Positions 52,536 through 60,637 of a stretch of DNA of 64,000 nucleotides are shown here, piece by piece. Position numbers and translations under genes: made by a program. The notes below the pieces were generated by a model. That model worked only from the letters and a program-made list of their open reading frames with translations, did no database searches and was not told the origin of the DNA. Origin of the DNA: Devosia lucknowensis (GTDB lineage: Bacteria; Pseudomonadota; Alphaproteobacteria; Rhizobiales; Devosiaceae). The DNA is taken from positions 2,046,001-2,110,000 of the forward strand of contig NZ_FXWK01000001.1 of the NCBI RefSeq assembly GCF_900177655.1, in the 5' to 3' direction. Every line of letters starts with the position of its first letter. Positions within the stretch are counted from its first letter, which is position 1.

Positions 52536-54923
52536 CTAGCTGGCCAACGCCTGAGGAAACCGCTCCTCATGGGCTTCTGCCGGGATGCTCGCCAGCAGGT
52601 AGGCGGGCAGGTCAGCCTGCGAAAGCGGACGTGCAAAGTAAAAACCCTGAAGCTGGTGGCAGGCGATTTCCGAAAGGAACGCCGCCTGCTCGGCCGTCTC
52701 GACGCCTTCTGCCGTGATCCGCAGCTTCAGCGTCTTGGCCATGGTGGCGATGGCCCTGAGGATGTCGCGGGCGATCGGGTCATTGGTCGATGCGACCACG
52801 AAGGAGCGGTCGATCTTGATCTTGTCGAACGGAAATTTCAGCAGATAGCTGAGCGACGAATAGCCGGTGCCGAAATCGTCCATGGCAATGGTCACGCCAA
52901 GGGCGCGGATCTCACCGAGCTTCTCGATCACCTCTTCGGGGTTCTCGATCAGCAGACCTTCGGTGATCTCGATTTCGAGGCGTTCAGGCGCGAGGCCGGA
53001 TCTGCGCAGGGCTGTTTCCACCACGCCGCCAATGTCGGAGCGACGGAAATGGCGGGCCGAGAGGTTGACCGCGACGGTCAGATGGTCGGGCCAGGACGAG
53101 GCGGCGAGGCAAGCCTGGTTGATAGTCCAGTCGCCGATGTCGACGATGAGGTCGGACTGCTCGGCGATGGCAATGAAGTCGGCAGGCGGGACCAGCCCGC
53201 GTGTGGGATGGTTCCAGCGCACCAGGGCTTCGAAGCCGGTGGGCTGGCCATCATCTGCATTGACGAGGGGCTGGTAGTGCAGGACCAGTTCGCCGCGCGC
53301 GATGGCACCGCGCAATTCGGCCTCGATCATGCGCTTCTCGCGCACCTCGGAATCCATCTGGTTCTCGAAGAAGCGGTACGTCGAGCGTCCGTCGGACTTG
53401 GCGCGATAAAGCGCCAGATCGGCATTGCGCAGGAGGTGATCGGGGCGTGCGCCATCGCTGGGCGCCATGGCAATGCCGATGCTGGCCCCGATCAGGAACA
53501 TGTCGCCATCCACGACGAAGGGCTCGCGCATCATGGCGACGAGCCGGGCGGCCAGCGCGTCCACCGCCCCCTTGTCGCCGGTCTCGGGCAGCAGAATGGC
53601 AAACTCGTCGCCGCCGAACCGGGCCGCCAGGTCGATATCGCGCAGCGCCGACTGCATTCTTGCCGCCACTTCAGCCAGCAACCGGTCGCCGGCCATATGC
53701 CCTTTGGTGTCGTTGACGCCCTTGAACTGGTCGAGATCGAGATACATGACCGCAAATGGCGTCCCGTACCGCTCGAGCCGGGAGACGTTGAGTGACAGTT
53801 GCTCGGTGAACCGCGTCCGGTTGAGCAGCCCGGTCAGCGAATCGTGGTGTGCGAGAAGGGTGATGCGACGCTCGGAAATCTTGCGCTCGCTGATATCGGA
53901 CCCGGTGCCGAGATAACCCAGATATTTGCCGGCCTCGTCATAGGCAGGCTTGCCCGTCAGCCGCCACCAGCACTCGCGGCCCGTGCCCATGATCTCGATT
54001 TCGACATCCTGGAAAGTTTCGCCACTCGCCATGGCGCGCTCGATCTGGCGGATCATGGCATCGCCGGGAGCCGTGATGTCCTTGAGGAAGGCCAGGAGGT
54101 CCACGCCGAGCATGTCGGCCTCCGATGCGCCCGTGGCCTTGGTAAACCCACCCGAGAGCCGATTGACCACCCCCGACGTATCGACGCCCCAGACCCAGTC
54201 AGATGCCGTCTGTTCGAATTCGCGCAGGAGCAGGCCGATAATCTGGCGTTTTTCTTCGACCAGCATCTCCGAAGCGCGCAGGGCCACGAAGCCGGACGCG
54301 TGATTGAACACCACCGTCACCAGGATGAAGGTGAAGCCTGCGATCAGTGTCGCCTGCACCAGAAGGTCGCCGGACTGGCCGAGCCCGGTGAGGCCTCGGG
54401 CCGATCCGATGACGATGGGAATAGTGAAAGCGGCGAGAGCCTGCGGATAATTGATGAGGGCAATCAGCGAAATGCACAACAGACCGCCTGCCCCAAGCAG
54501 GGCCACCGTACGGATGGCCGCATCCTGTTCGACGGGCAGCATGGAGAGGACGGCGCCCCAGAGCACGCCGACCGTCAGCGCCAATCCAAGAACCTTGCGG
54601 ACGGCGCGACGGGAATCCCGCTTTTGCGGACGGCCGCGCGATGCCTGAATGGACGCGTAGAGGTGAATGGCATTGATGATGCTGAGCAGCGCTGCCAGCG
54701 GGCCGAAAATCGGCTGGCCCCATGTGACTACCATGAAGACAGCCGAGACGATCAGCGACGCCGCCATCAGCGACGGAACCATGAGCGCCACGGAGGCCAG
54801 TTGCTGGCCAAGCAGCTTGTCGCGCAATGCATGGGACAGGCCGTCCGCGCCTATGGCGCGATCGACGAAACCGTTGATCCGAGAAAATGCATTCGTGGGC
54901 CCCGACATGGCGCGACCCTGCAT
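52536..54923 (-). CDS. Membrane-bound PAS-GGDEF-EAL protein (c-di-GMP turnover)
   Basis: A 795-aa protein with about six N-terminal transmembrane helices (residues about 35-215), a PAS domain (about 230-345, MIRQIERAMASGETF...), GGDEF (about 365-520, ARFGGDEFAILLP) and EAL (about 540-785, FEALVRWNHP; DDFGTGYSSLSYLLKF). Both catalytic motifs are intact, and an inhibitory I-site RDID lies five residues before GGDEF. So it could make and break c-di-GMP. ATG at 54923 follows AAGGCG; an ATG five codons on is also possible. It abuts the convergent deacylase stop with no spacer. Confidence 0.92.
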   Translation of the reverse strand: MQGRAMSGPTNAFSRINGFVDRAIGADGLSHALRDKLLGQQLASVALMVPSLMAASLIVSAVFMVVTWGQPIFGPLAALLSIINAIHLYASIQASRGRPQKRDSRRAVRKVLGLALTVGVLWGAVLSMLPVEQDAAIRTVALLGAGGLLCISLIALINYPQALAAFTIPIVIGSARGLTGLGQSGDLLVQATLIAGFTFILVTVVFNHASGFVALRASEMLVEEKRQIIGLLLREFEQTASDWVWGVDTSGVVNRLSGGFTKATGASEADMLGVDLLAFLKDITAPGDAMIRQIERAMASGETFQDVEIEIMGTGRECWWRLTGKPAYDEAGKYLGYLGTGSDISERKISERRITLLAHHDSLTGLLNRTRFTEQLSLNVSRLERYGTPFAVMYLDLDQFKGVNDTKGHMAGDRLLAEVAARMQSALRDIDLAARFGGDEFAILLPETGDKGAVDALAARLVAMMREPFVVDGDMFLIGASIGIAMAPSDGARPDHLLRNADLALYRAKSDGRSTYRFFENQMDSEVREKRMIEAELRGAIARGELVLHYQPLVNADDGQPTGFEALVRWNHPTRGLVPPADFIAIAEQSDLIVDIGDWTINQACLAASSWPDHLTVAVNLSARHFRRSDIGGVVETALRRSGLAPERLEIEITEGLLIENPEEVIEKLGEIRALGVTIAMDDFGTGYSSLSYLLKFPFDKIKIDRSFVVASTNDPIARDILRAIATMAKTLKLRITAEGVETAEQAAFLSEIACHQLQGFYFARPLSQADLPAYLLASIPAEAHEERFPQALAS

Positions 54924-55022
54924 CAGTTCGCCTTAATATTGAGTGTGCTCGGCCCTTTAGAACTGTCCGATCGACGCAATAAACCAGGAAGATTTGCTGG
55001 CAATATTGGCAACGACGGGGAT

Positions 55023-55043
55023 GGCAGGGCAAATAGCCCTGCC
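55023..55043. other. Hairpin downstream of uxuA
   Basis: GGCAGGGC-aaata-GCCCTGCC, 8-bp stem, 13 bases past the uxuA stop on the minus strand, with no T-run. May aid termination. Confidence 0.4.
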
Positions 55044-55056
55044 ACCTGCCTGTTGT

Positions 55057-56277
55057 TCAGGCGCGACCGAGACCCCATTGGGCATGCTCGAGCGCCTTCA
55101 TGACGCCGCGCAGTTCGGCGAGGCCCTTCATGCGCCCGATCGTGGGATAACCCGGCTGCGACCGACGGCCCAGATCGTCAAGGATGTCCTGACCATGATC
55201 GGGGCGCATCGGGATTTCCCAATCGGCGCGCCCCTCGGCCTTGCGGCGGCGTTCCTCGATAAGAATAGCAGCGATGACCGACACCATGTCGGTGTCGCCG
55301 GCCAGGTGCTCCGCTTCGTAGAACGAGCCGGCGACGTCATCGGTGTCGCGCTTGACGTTGCGAAGGTGGAGGAAATGGACCTTGGATGCGAACTGCCCGA
55401 ACATGGCAGGCAGGTCATTGTCCGGGCGCGCACCGAGCGAGCCGGTGCAGAAGGTCATACCGTTGGCGGGGCTGTCCACCGCGTTGAGGATATAGCTGTA
55501 GTCCTCGGCCGTGGACATGATGCGCGGCAGGCCGAGCAGCGCAAACGGCGGATCGTCCGGATGGCAGCAGAGGCGCAGGCCCAGATCTTCGGCGACCGGA
55601 ACGACCTCTTCGAGGAAGGCGATGAAATGCTCGCGCAACTGGTCGCGGTTGATGGCGCCATATTCGTCCAGGTGCGCCTGGACGTCCTGCAGCGACATGC
55701 TTTCCGTAGACCCGGGCAGACCCATGGTGACGTTTCGCGCCAACTGCTTCTTGTCATCTTCGTCCATCGCCTCGAAGCGACGGGCCGCCTCGTCGGCGAT
55801 GGCATTGGTGAAATCGGCGGCAGCGCCGGAACGCTGGAGAATGTGGATATCGAAGGCCGCGAAATCGTTGATGTCGAAGCGCATGCAGGAGCCGCCATGC
55901 GCGACTGTCCAGCGCAGATCGGTGCGCGTCCAGTCGAGCACCGGCATGAAATTGTAGCAGATGGTCTCGATGCCGCTGTCGGCAAGGTGCTTCATCGACA
56001 CCTTGTAGTTGGCAATGTGCTCGCGCCAGTCGCCCTTCTGCTTCTTGATGTCCTCGCTGACCGGCAGGCTTTCGACAACGTCCCAGGTGAGGCCGGATGC
56101 AGAACCATCCTTGCGGGTGGCGATTTCGCGATGGCGTTTTTCGATCTCGTCCGGCGTCCAGACGACGCCATTGGGCACATGGTGCAACGCACTGACGACG
56201 CCGACGGCACCGGCCTGGGTGATGTCGTCGATGCTGGTGAGGTCCTTTGGGCCGAACCAACGCCATGTCTGTCGCAC
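55057..56277 (-). CDS. uxuA: Mannonate dehydratase
   Basis: A 406-aa UxuA: D-mannonate to 2-keto-3-deoxy-D-gluconate (KDG) plus water, using Mn2+ or Fe2+. It begins VRQTWRWFGPKD; conserved blocks include YNFMPVLDWTRTDLRW, CCHPDDPPFALLGLPRIMST and CTGSLGARPDNDLPAM and RPDHGQDI, which carry the metal-binding His, Cys and Asp. Length matches the family. GTG start with GGAG eight bases upstream. It feeds KDG, the same intermediate as the KduI/KduD pathway 2 kb away. Confidence 0.94.
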   Translation of the reverse strand: MRQTWRWFGPKDLTSIDDITQAGAVGVVSALHHVPNGVVWTPDEIEKRHREIATRKDGSASGLTWDVVESLPVSEDIKKQKGDWREHIANYKVSMKHLADSGIETICYNFMPVLDWTRTDLRWTVAHGGSCMRFDINDFAAFDIHILQRSGAAADFTNAIADEAARRFEAMDEDDKKQLARNVTMGLPGSTESMSLQDVQAHLDEYGAINRDQLREHFIAFLEEVVPVAEDLGLRLCCHPDDPPFALLGLPRIMSTAEDYSYILNAVDSPANGMTFCTGSLGARPDNDLPAMFGQFASKVHFLHLRNVKRDTDDVAGSFYEAEHLAGDTDMVSVIAAILIEERRRKAEGRADWEIPMRPDHGQDILDDLGRRSQPGYPTIGRMKGLAELRGVMKALEHAQWGLGRA

Positions 56278-56305
56278 TGGGTAACTCCGTTCCTATGAAG
56301 CCGGC

Positions 56306-56653
56306 TCAGTCATTGGCCAGCGAAATGAGGGTATCGACGTGGCAGGGTGTGCCTTCACGGCACCAGCACGCCAGGTTCTTGCCGCCAAGGTCGGCGCGGA
56401 CTTTTGACAGGGGCGGACGGGGCCGTGCCGCTTCGATCTCGCCGCGCATCCAGCGCGCATGACGCTGGACGGCTTCTGCCTGTGCGGCAGCCCGATCGAG
56501 CCCGGTTTCGGCCATTACGGCATCGATCGTGAAGGGATTGCCCCAGGGACCGGGCCGCGCGACCGATTGGGCAGCGAGACCGTTGAGTGCGCGCGAGGCC
56601 GCCTGCAGATCGAAACCCGCGCGCCGCGAGAGGACGATCCGCTGCGGCCTCAT
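56306..56653 (-). CDS. DUF4326-domain protein
   Basis: A 115-aa protein with MRPQRIVLSRRAGFDLQAAS at the start, GPWGNPFTIDAV in the centre, and the C-terminal LACWCREGTPCHVDTLISLA, whose three Cys and His look metal- or redox-related. This CWC...C-H ending is characteristic of DUF4326; function unknown. ATG at 56653 overlaps the TRIC stop (ATGA), and uxuA starts 28 bases after its stop. Confidence 0.8.
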   Translation of the reverse strand: MRPQRIVLSRRAGFDLQAASRALNGLAAQSVARPGPWGNPFTIDAVMAETGLDRAAAQAEAVQRHARWMRGEIEAARPRPPLSKVRADLGGKNLACWCREGTPCHVDTLISLAND

Positions 56654-57267
56654 TTGCGCATGTCCCTGTCGTAGACGAATTTGGGCATTTCCCATTTGAA
56701 CGCGATCGCCAGGACGCGCAGGGTAAAGCCGAGGACAATGGCGATCAGCGCCATCAGATCCTGCTGGACGCCGCCGCTGAGGCCCAGGAAGTAGACGATG
56801 CCGGCGACCATCGAAACGCTGGCATAGAGTTCGCCCTGGAAGATCAGCGGCACGTCGTTGCAGAGGACGTCGCGCAGGATGCCGCCCGCCGTCCCCGTGA
56901 CCATGCCGGCCACGATGACGATGATCGGGTGCACACCCGCTTCGATGCCGATATTGCAGCCGATGACCGTGAAGACCACGAGACCGAGGGCGTCGAGCAG
57001 CAGGAACGGCCAGCGCAGCCGATCGACAAGGCGCGCCAGCGGAATGGTGAGCAGGGCGGCCGCACACACCATGAGCAGGATATAGGGATTGGCCACCCAC
57101 ACCAGCGGATAGTGATCGAGCAGGATATCGCGGATGGTACCGCCCCCCAGCGCCGTAACGCAGGCGATGAGGCAGACGCCGAACCAGTCCATGCTGCGCC
57201 GCCCGGCAGCAAGGGCGGCGGTCATCGCTTCGGCGGCGACGGCGATGTAGAAGGCGATCAGCAGCAT
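56650..57267 (-). CDS. TRIC-family (UPF0126/YadS-like) membrane channel protein
   Basis: A 205-aa inner-membrane protein with about seven helices (YIAVAAEAMTAALAAGRRSM; FGVCLIACVTALGGGTIRDI; TGTAGGILRDVLCNDVPLIF). The two GGGxxRDxL repeats define the TRIC fold, a trimeric monovalent cation channel; prokaryotic homologues conduct K+ in vitro. Start ATG at 57267; its stop overlaps the DUF4326 start. Confidence 0.88.
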   Translation of the reverse strand: MLLIAFYIAVAAEAMTAALAAGRRSMDWFGVCLIACVTALGGGTIRDILLDHYPLVWVANPYILLMVCAAALLTIPLARLVDRLRWPFLLLDALGLVVFTVIGCNIGIEAGVHPIIVIVAGMVTGTAGGILRDVLCNDVPLIFQGELYASVSMVAGIVYFLGLSGGVQQDLMALIAIVLGFTLRVLAIAFKWEMPKFVYDRDMRK

Positions 57268-57340
57268 GGTCGAAACCGGGTTGTGTGGCTTCCCTTATGC
57301 ATGGAGCATGTGCCCGCAGCTCACAAGGGAAGCAAGCCCC

Positions 57341-57961
57341 ATGCGTCAGCCCCGCTCCGTCCGCGCGCTGGAAGCCTTCAGTCGCGTGAGGCTCTCCAAG
57401 AGCTTTTTCATGCGCGATTTTCTGTATTCCGAGATCGCCGCGATCAACGGTTTCACCAACCTGCCCGACGATCCGGACCTCGCCATCGCTGCCGGCCGAC
57501 GGCTTTGCGAAGAGCTGCTCGAGCCCCTGCAGGCACGGTTGGGCCGCATCTCGATCCGCTCGGCCTATCGATCGCCCGAGGTCAACCGCTTCGGCAACGA
57601 GAATCGGCTCAACTGCGCCAGCAACGAGAAGAACCTTGCCCACCATATCTGGGACCGCCGCGATGCCGCCGGGCGCATGGGTGCCACGGCCTGCGTCATC
57701 GTCAACCGCTTCATTCCCTATTATGAGCGGACGGGCGATTGGGAGGCCCTGGCCTGGTGGATACACGATCACTTGCCCTACTCCGCGATGGAGTTCTTTC
57801 CCAAGTTTGCGGCATTCAACCTGCAGTGGCGCGAAGAGCCTGTCCGGCAGATCTATTCCATGATCCCACCCCGGCGCGGCTGGCTGACCAAGCCGGGCAT
57901 GGAGAACCATGACGGCGAGCATGGCAACGCCTACGCCGCCATGCTGGAGGATTTGCGCTAG
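57341..57961 (+). CDS. Hypothetical protein resembling M15-type peptidase fold
   Basis: A 206-aa protein. The stretch SIRSAYRSPEVNRFGNENRL resembles the SGYRSPEVN region of M15 D-Ala-D-Ala peptidases, followed by HHIWD and MEFFPKFAAFNLQW, but the canonical zinc ligand triad is not evident. No signal peptide. Possibly a phage-lysin or cell-wall-related relative; I cannot assign it. ATG at 57341 follows GGGAAGC. Its stop shares CTAG with kdgF, which is convergent. Confidence 0.65.
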   Translation: MRQPRSVRALEAFSRVRLSKSFFMRDFLYSEIAAINGFTNLPDDPDLAIAAGRRLCEELLEPLQARLGRISIRSAYRSPEVNRFGNENRLNCASNEKNLAHHIWDRRDAAGRMGATACVIVNRFIPYYERTGDWEALAWWIHDHLPYSAMEFFPKFAAFNLQWREEPVRQIYSMIPPRRGWLTKPGMENHDGEHGNAYAAMLEDLR

Positions 57962-58293
57962 AGAAAATCGGCCCGGTGCGGCGTGAACACGTCGACCAGA
58001 CGCCCTTTTTCCAGCGCCACGACGCCATGCACCACATCGGGCGGCACGATGAAGCTGCCCCCCTGCCCCACCACCTGGGTGACCCCGTCGATCGTCACCT
58101 CGAAACTGCCCTCGGCGACGTAGCTGACCTGAATGTGCGGGTGGCTGTGGAGCGCCCCCACCGCACCTTTTTCGAAGCCGAACTCGACCTGCATCAGTTC
58201 AGGAAGGTGGATCAGCACGCGCCGGGTATTGCCCGGTGCCAGCACCGTCCATTCGGTTTCGTTGGGCTGGGCGAAGAGTTTGGGTTCGGTCAT
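57958..58293 (-). CDS. kdgF: KdgF-type cupin
   Basis: A 111-aa single cupin (LMQVEFGFEKGAVGALHSHP; HIQVSYVAEGSFEVTIDGVT; PPDVVHGVVALEKG): His residues in HSHPHIQ and VVHGV plus Glu in AEG fit metal ligands. KdgF turns unsaturated uronate (from pectin or alginate lyase products) into 5-keto-4-deoxyuronate, the KduI substrate. Size and position beside kduD/kduI support it. Last gene of the operon. Confidence 0.85.
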   Translation of the reverse strand: MTEPKLFAQPNETEWTVLAPGNTRRVLIHLPELMQVEFGFEKGAVGALHSHPHIQVSYVAEGSFEVTIDGVTQVVGQGGSFIVPPDVVHGVVALEKGRLVDVFTPHRADFL

Positions 58294-58298
58294 GTCGG

Positions 58299-59060
58299 TT
58301 ACCTCGCAAGCCATCCGCCATCGACGGGGATGACGGCGCCATGCATGTAGTTGGAAGCAGGGGCGAGCAGGAACACGGCGGCATCGCCGATATCCGATGG
58401 AACGCCCCAGCGGCCGGCCGGTATGCGGCCGAGGATGGAGGCCGAGCGATCCGGATCGTTGCGGAGCGCTTCGGTATTGTTGGTCTCGATATAGCCGGGC
58501 GCTACGGCATTGACGTTGATGCCCTTCGCCGCCCATTCATTGGCCAGAAGCCGGGTGATGCCGAGCACGCCGCTCTTGGAGGCGGTGTAGCTGGCGACGC
58601 GGATGCCGCCCTGGAAACTCAGCATCGAGGCGATGTTGACGATGCGGGCCGGGCGACCAGCGGCGATGGCCTTCCTGCCGATGGACTGGCTGAGGAAGAA
58701 CATCGTCTTGAGATTGATGTCCATCACCTGATCCCAGTCGTCTTCGGTGAAGTCCACCGCATCGACCCGCTTGATGATGCCGGCATTGTTGACGAGCCCG
58801 TCGATGGGGCCATGCGCGTCCCAGGCGGCTTCGAACATGGCCTGCGCGGCCTGGGTCGAGCCCAGATCGGCGCTGACGGCGACGAAGTCGGCGCCCTGCC
58901 CCGCCATCAATGCGGCGGTCTGCTCCATCGAGGAGCGGCCAACGCCGATGACCTTGCCACCAGCACGACCGACCGACAGCGCGATGCCCTGGCCGATGCC
59001 GGTATTGGCGCCGGTGACCATGACGGTCTTGCCGGCGAGAGAAAAGGCCTGCAGATCCAT
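58299..59060 (-). CDS. kduD: 2-deoxy-D-gluconate 3-dehydrogenase (KduD)
   Basis: Short-chain dehydrogenase of 253 aa. Cofactor motif TGANTGIGQGIALSV near residue 17, NNAGI, catalytic Ser in NIASMLSF and YTASK. In the uronate pathway it reduces 2,5-diketo-3-deoxygluconate to KDG with NADH. Its start overlaps the kduI stop by one base (TGATG), and only a few bases separate it from kdgF. Confidence 0.9.
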   Translation of the reverse strand: MDLQAFSLAGKTVMVTGANTGIGQGIALSVGRAGGKVIGVGRSSMEQTAALMAGQGADFVAVSADLGSTQAAQAMFEAAWDAHGPIDGLVNNAGIIKRVDAVDFTEDDWDQVMDINLKTMFFLSQSIGRKAIAAGRPARIVNIASMLSFQGGIRVASYTASKSGVLGITRLLANEWAAKGINVNAVAPGYIETNNTEALRNDPDRSASILGRIPAGRWGVPSDIGDAAVFLLAPASNYMHGAVIPVDGGWLAR

Positions 59061-59884
59061 CAGCGCAGATCTTCCATCGGGACCTTCTCGGCGTCGGTAT
59101 AGTCGACATTGTCGCCGGCCATCGCCCAGATGAAGGTATAGGCGCCGGTGCCGGCACCGCAGTGGATCGACCACGGCGGCGACAGGATCGCCTGCTCGTT
59201 GCGCACGATGAGGTGCCGCGTCTCGTCCGGCTCGCCCATCAGGTGCACGACGAAGGCATCGGGCTTGAGATCGAAATAGAGATAGGCCTCCATGCGACGG
59301 TCGTGCACATGGGCCGGCATGGTGTTCCACACCGAGCCCGGCGCGAACTGCGTGAGACCGACCACCAGCTGGCAGCTCTTGAGATCATTGGTGTACTGGA
59401 AGATCGAGCGCTCGTTGGCGGTTTCGGCGCTGCCCATATCGAGGCGCTTGGCGCCCGATTGCTGCAGCAGCCGCGTCGGATGGCTGGCATGCGCCGGGGC
59501 GCTGAGGAGATAATATTTCGCACCCGCGCCGCCGAAGCGCACATCGGCTGCACCCATGCCGATATAGAGCATGTCGCGCGGGCCGACGGCGTGATCGGTG
59601 CCATCCACCGAGATCGTGCCGGACGCGCCGATATTGACCGCGATCAGTTCGCGCCGGTCAAGGAAGCCGGCCGTACCCGTAGGCTTGATGGCCTCGAGCG
59701 CCAGCGGAGCGCCATTCGGCACGGCGCCACCCACGGCCATGCGATCGTAATGCGTATAGGTCCAGCGCACCTCGCCTGCGGCAAAGAGATCATCGATCAG
59801 GAAGTTTTCGCGCAGCTCGTCGGTCCCCATGGCGGCAGCCGTGCCGGGATCGATTGCGAAGCGAATGTCGAAGTCTGTGCTCAT
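59060..59884 (-). CDS. kduI: 5-dehydro-4-deoxy-D-glucuronate isomerase (KduI)
   Basis: A 274-aa KduI, isomerising 5-keto-4-deoxyuronate to 2,5-diketo-3-deoxygluconate. Zinc ligands lie in NTMPAHVHDRRMEAYLYFDL (two His and Glu) and SIHCGAG. Length is typical. It is tightly packed between the regulator gene (8-bp gap) and kduD. Confidence 0.93.
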   Translation of the reverse strand: MSTDFDIRFAIDPGTAAAMGTDELRENFLIDDLFAAGEVRWTYTHYDRMAVGGAVPNGAPLALEAIKPTGTAGFLDRRELIAVNIGASGTISVDGTDHAVGPRDMLYIGMGAADVRFGGAGAKYYLLSAPAHASHPTRLLQQSGAKRLDMGSAETANERSIFQYTNDLKSCQLVVGLTQFAPGSVWNTMPAHVHDRRMEAYLYFDLKPDAFVVHLMGEPDETRHLIVRNEQAILSPPWSIHCGAGTGAYTFIWAMAGDNVDYTDAEKVPMEDLR

Positions 59885-59892
59885 GAGGTGTC

Positions 59893-60633
59893 CTAGTTGC
59901 TTTGGCTTTGTTCGGCCAGGCGACTGCGATAGCGATCCTGGCTGCGCGAAAGGTGGTCGCGCATGGCTTCGCGAGCGCCATCGGCGTCACGGGCGGAGAT
60001 GGCATTGAGGATGCGGCGATGCTCCTCGTGCAGGCCCACCTGATATTCGTAGGTGAGCACGCTTTCCGTGCCCCAGGGCGAGGCGACGTCGCACGGAATG
60101 GTCCGGCTGCCCAGCGCATCGAGCACTTCGAGATAGAACGGATTGTTGGTCGCGACCGCAACGGCGCGGTGGAACGCGAAGTCCGTCTTGCCGGTGGGAT
60201 TGCCCAGCTTGAGCAGGCGGCCGAACTCGTTCCACGATTCGTGGATCGCGGCGACCTGGCTGGTGCTGTGGCGCTGCGCGGCCAGCCCCGCCGACTCGAT
60301 CTCGATGCCCATGCGCACTTCGAGCACGTTGAGCGCCACCGAAATCTTGTTCGAGCGATCGCCGGCGATTGAGCTGAACGCCGAGGTGGGCTGCGCCATG
60401 ACGAAGACGCCCGCCCCCTGCCGCGGCTGCACCATGCCATCGGCGGCCAGTGCCGCAATGGCCTCGCGCACCACCGTCCGGCTGACGCCGAAATGCGTCG
60501 TCAGCTGGTTCTCGGTCGGCAGCTTCTCGCCCGGGCCGAACTCGCCGGCACCGATGCGCTTGCGCAGCGCATCGACCACCATTTCGGCCAGCTTGGGCTT
60601 GCGGCCCGGGGCGGTGACGTCGATCAGGGACAT
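59893..60633 (-). CDS. FadR-type GntR regulator of the uronate cluster
   Basis: A 246-aa GntR protein with the winged helix KLPTENQLTTHFGVSRTVVR (about residues 40-60) and an FCD effector domain (DFAFHRAVAVATNNPFYLEV; EEHRRILNAISARDADGAREA). Placed inside the transporter/catabolic operon, it is likely a UxuR/KdgR-type repressor responding to a uronate or KDG. ATG at 60633 is four bases after the dctM stop. Confidence 0.83.
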   Translation of the reverse strand: MSLIDVTAPGRKPKLAEMVVDALRKRIGAGEFGPGEKLPTENQLTTHFGVSRTVVREAIAALAADGMVQPRQGAGVFVMAQPTSAFSSIAGDRSNKISVALNVLEVRMGIEIESAGLAAQRHSTSQVAAIHESWNEFGRLLKLGNPTGKTDFAFHRAVAVATNNPFYLEVLDALGSRTIPCDVASPWGTESVLTYEYQVGLHEEHRRILNAISARDADGAREAMRDHLSRSQDRYRSRLAEQSQSN

Positions 60634-60637
60634 GGCA

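Noticed and set aside
56306..57922. Long minus-strand frame joining DUF4326 to upstream sequence (538 aa)
   Set aside because: Upstream of the DUF4326 start the frame runs through the TRIC gene in another register and then antisense to the gene at 57341; the DUF4326 protein begins at 56653 with an ATGA overlap.
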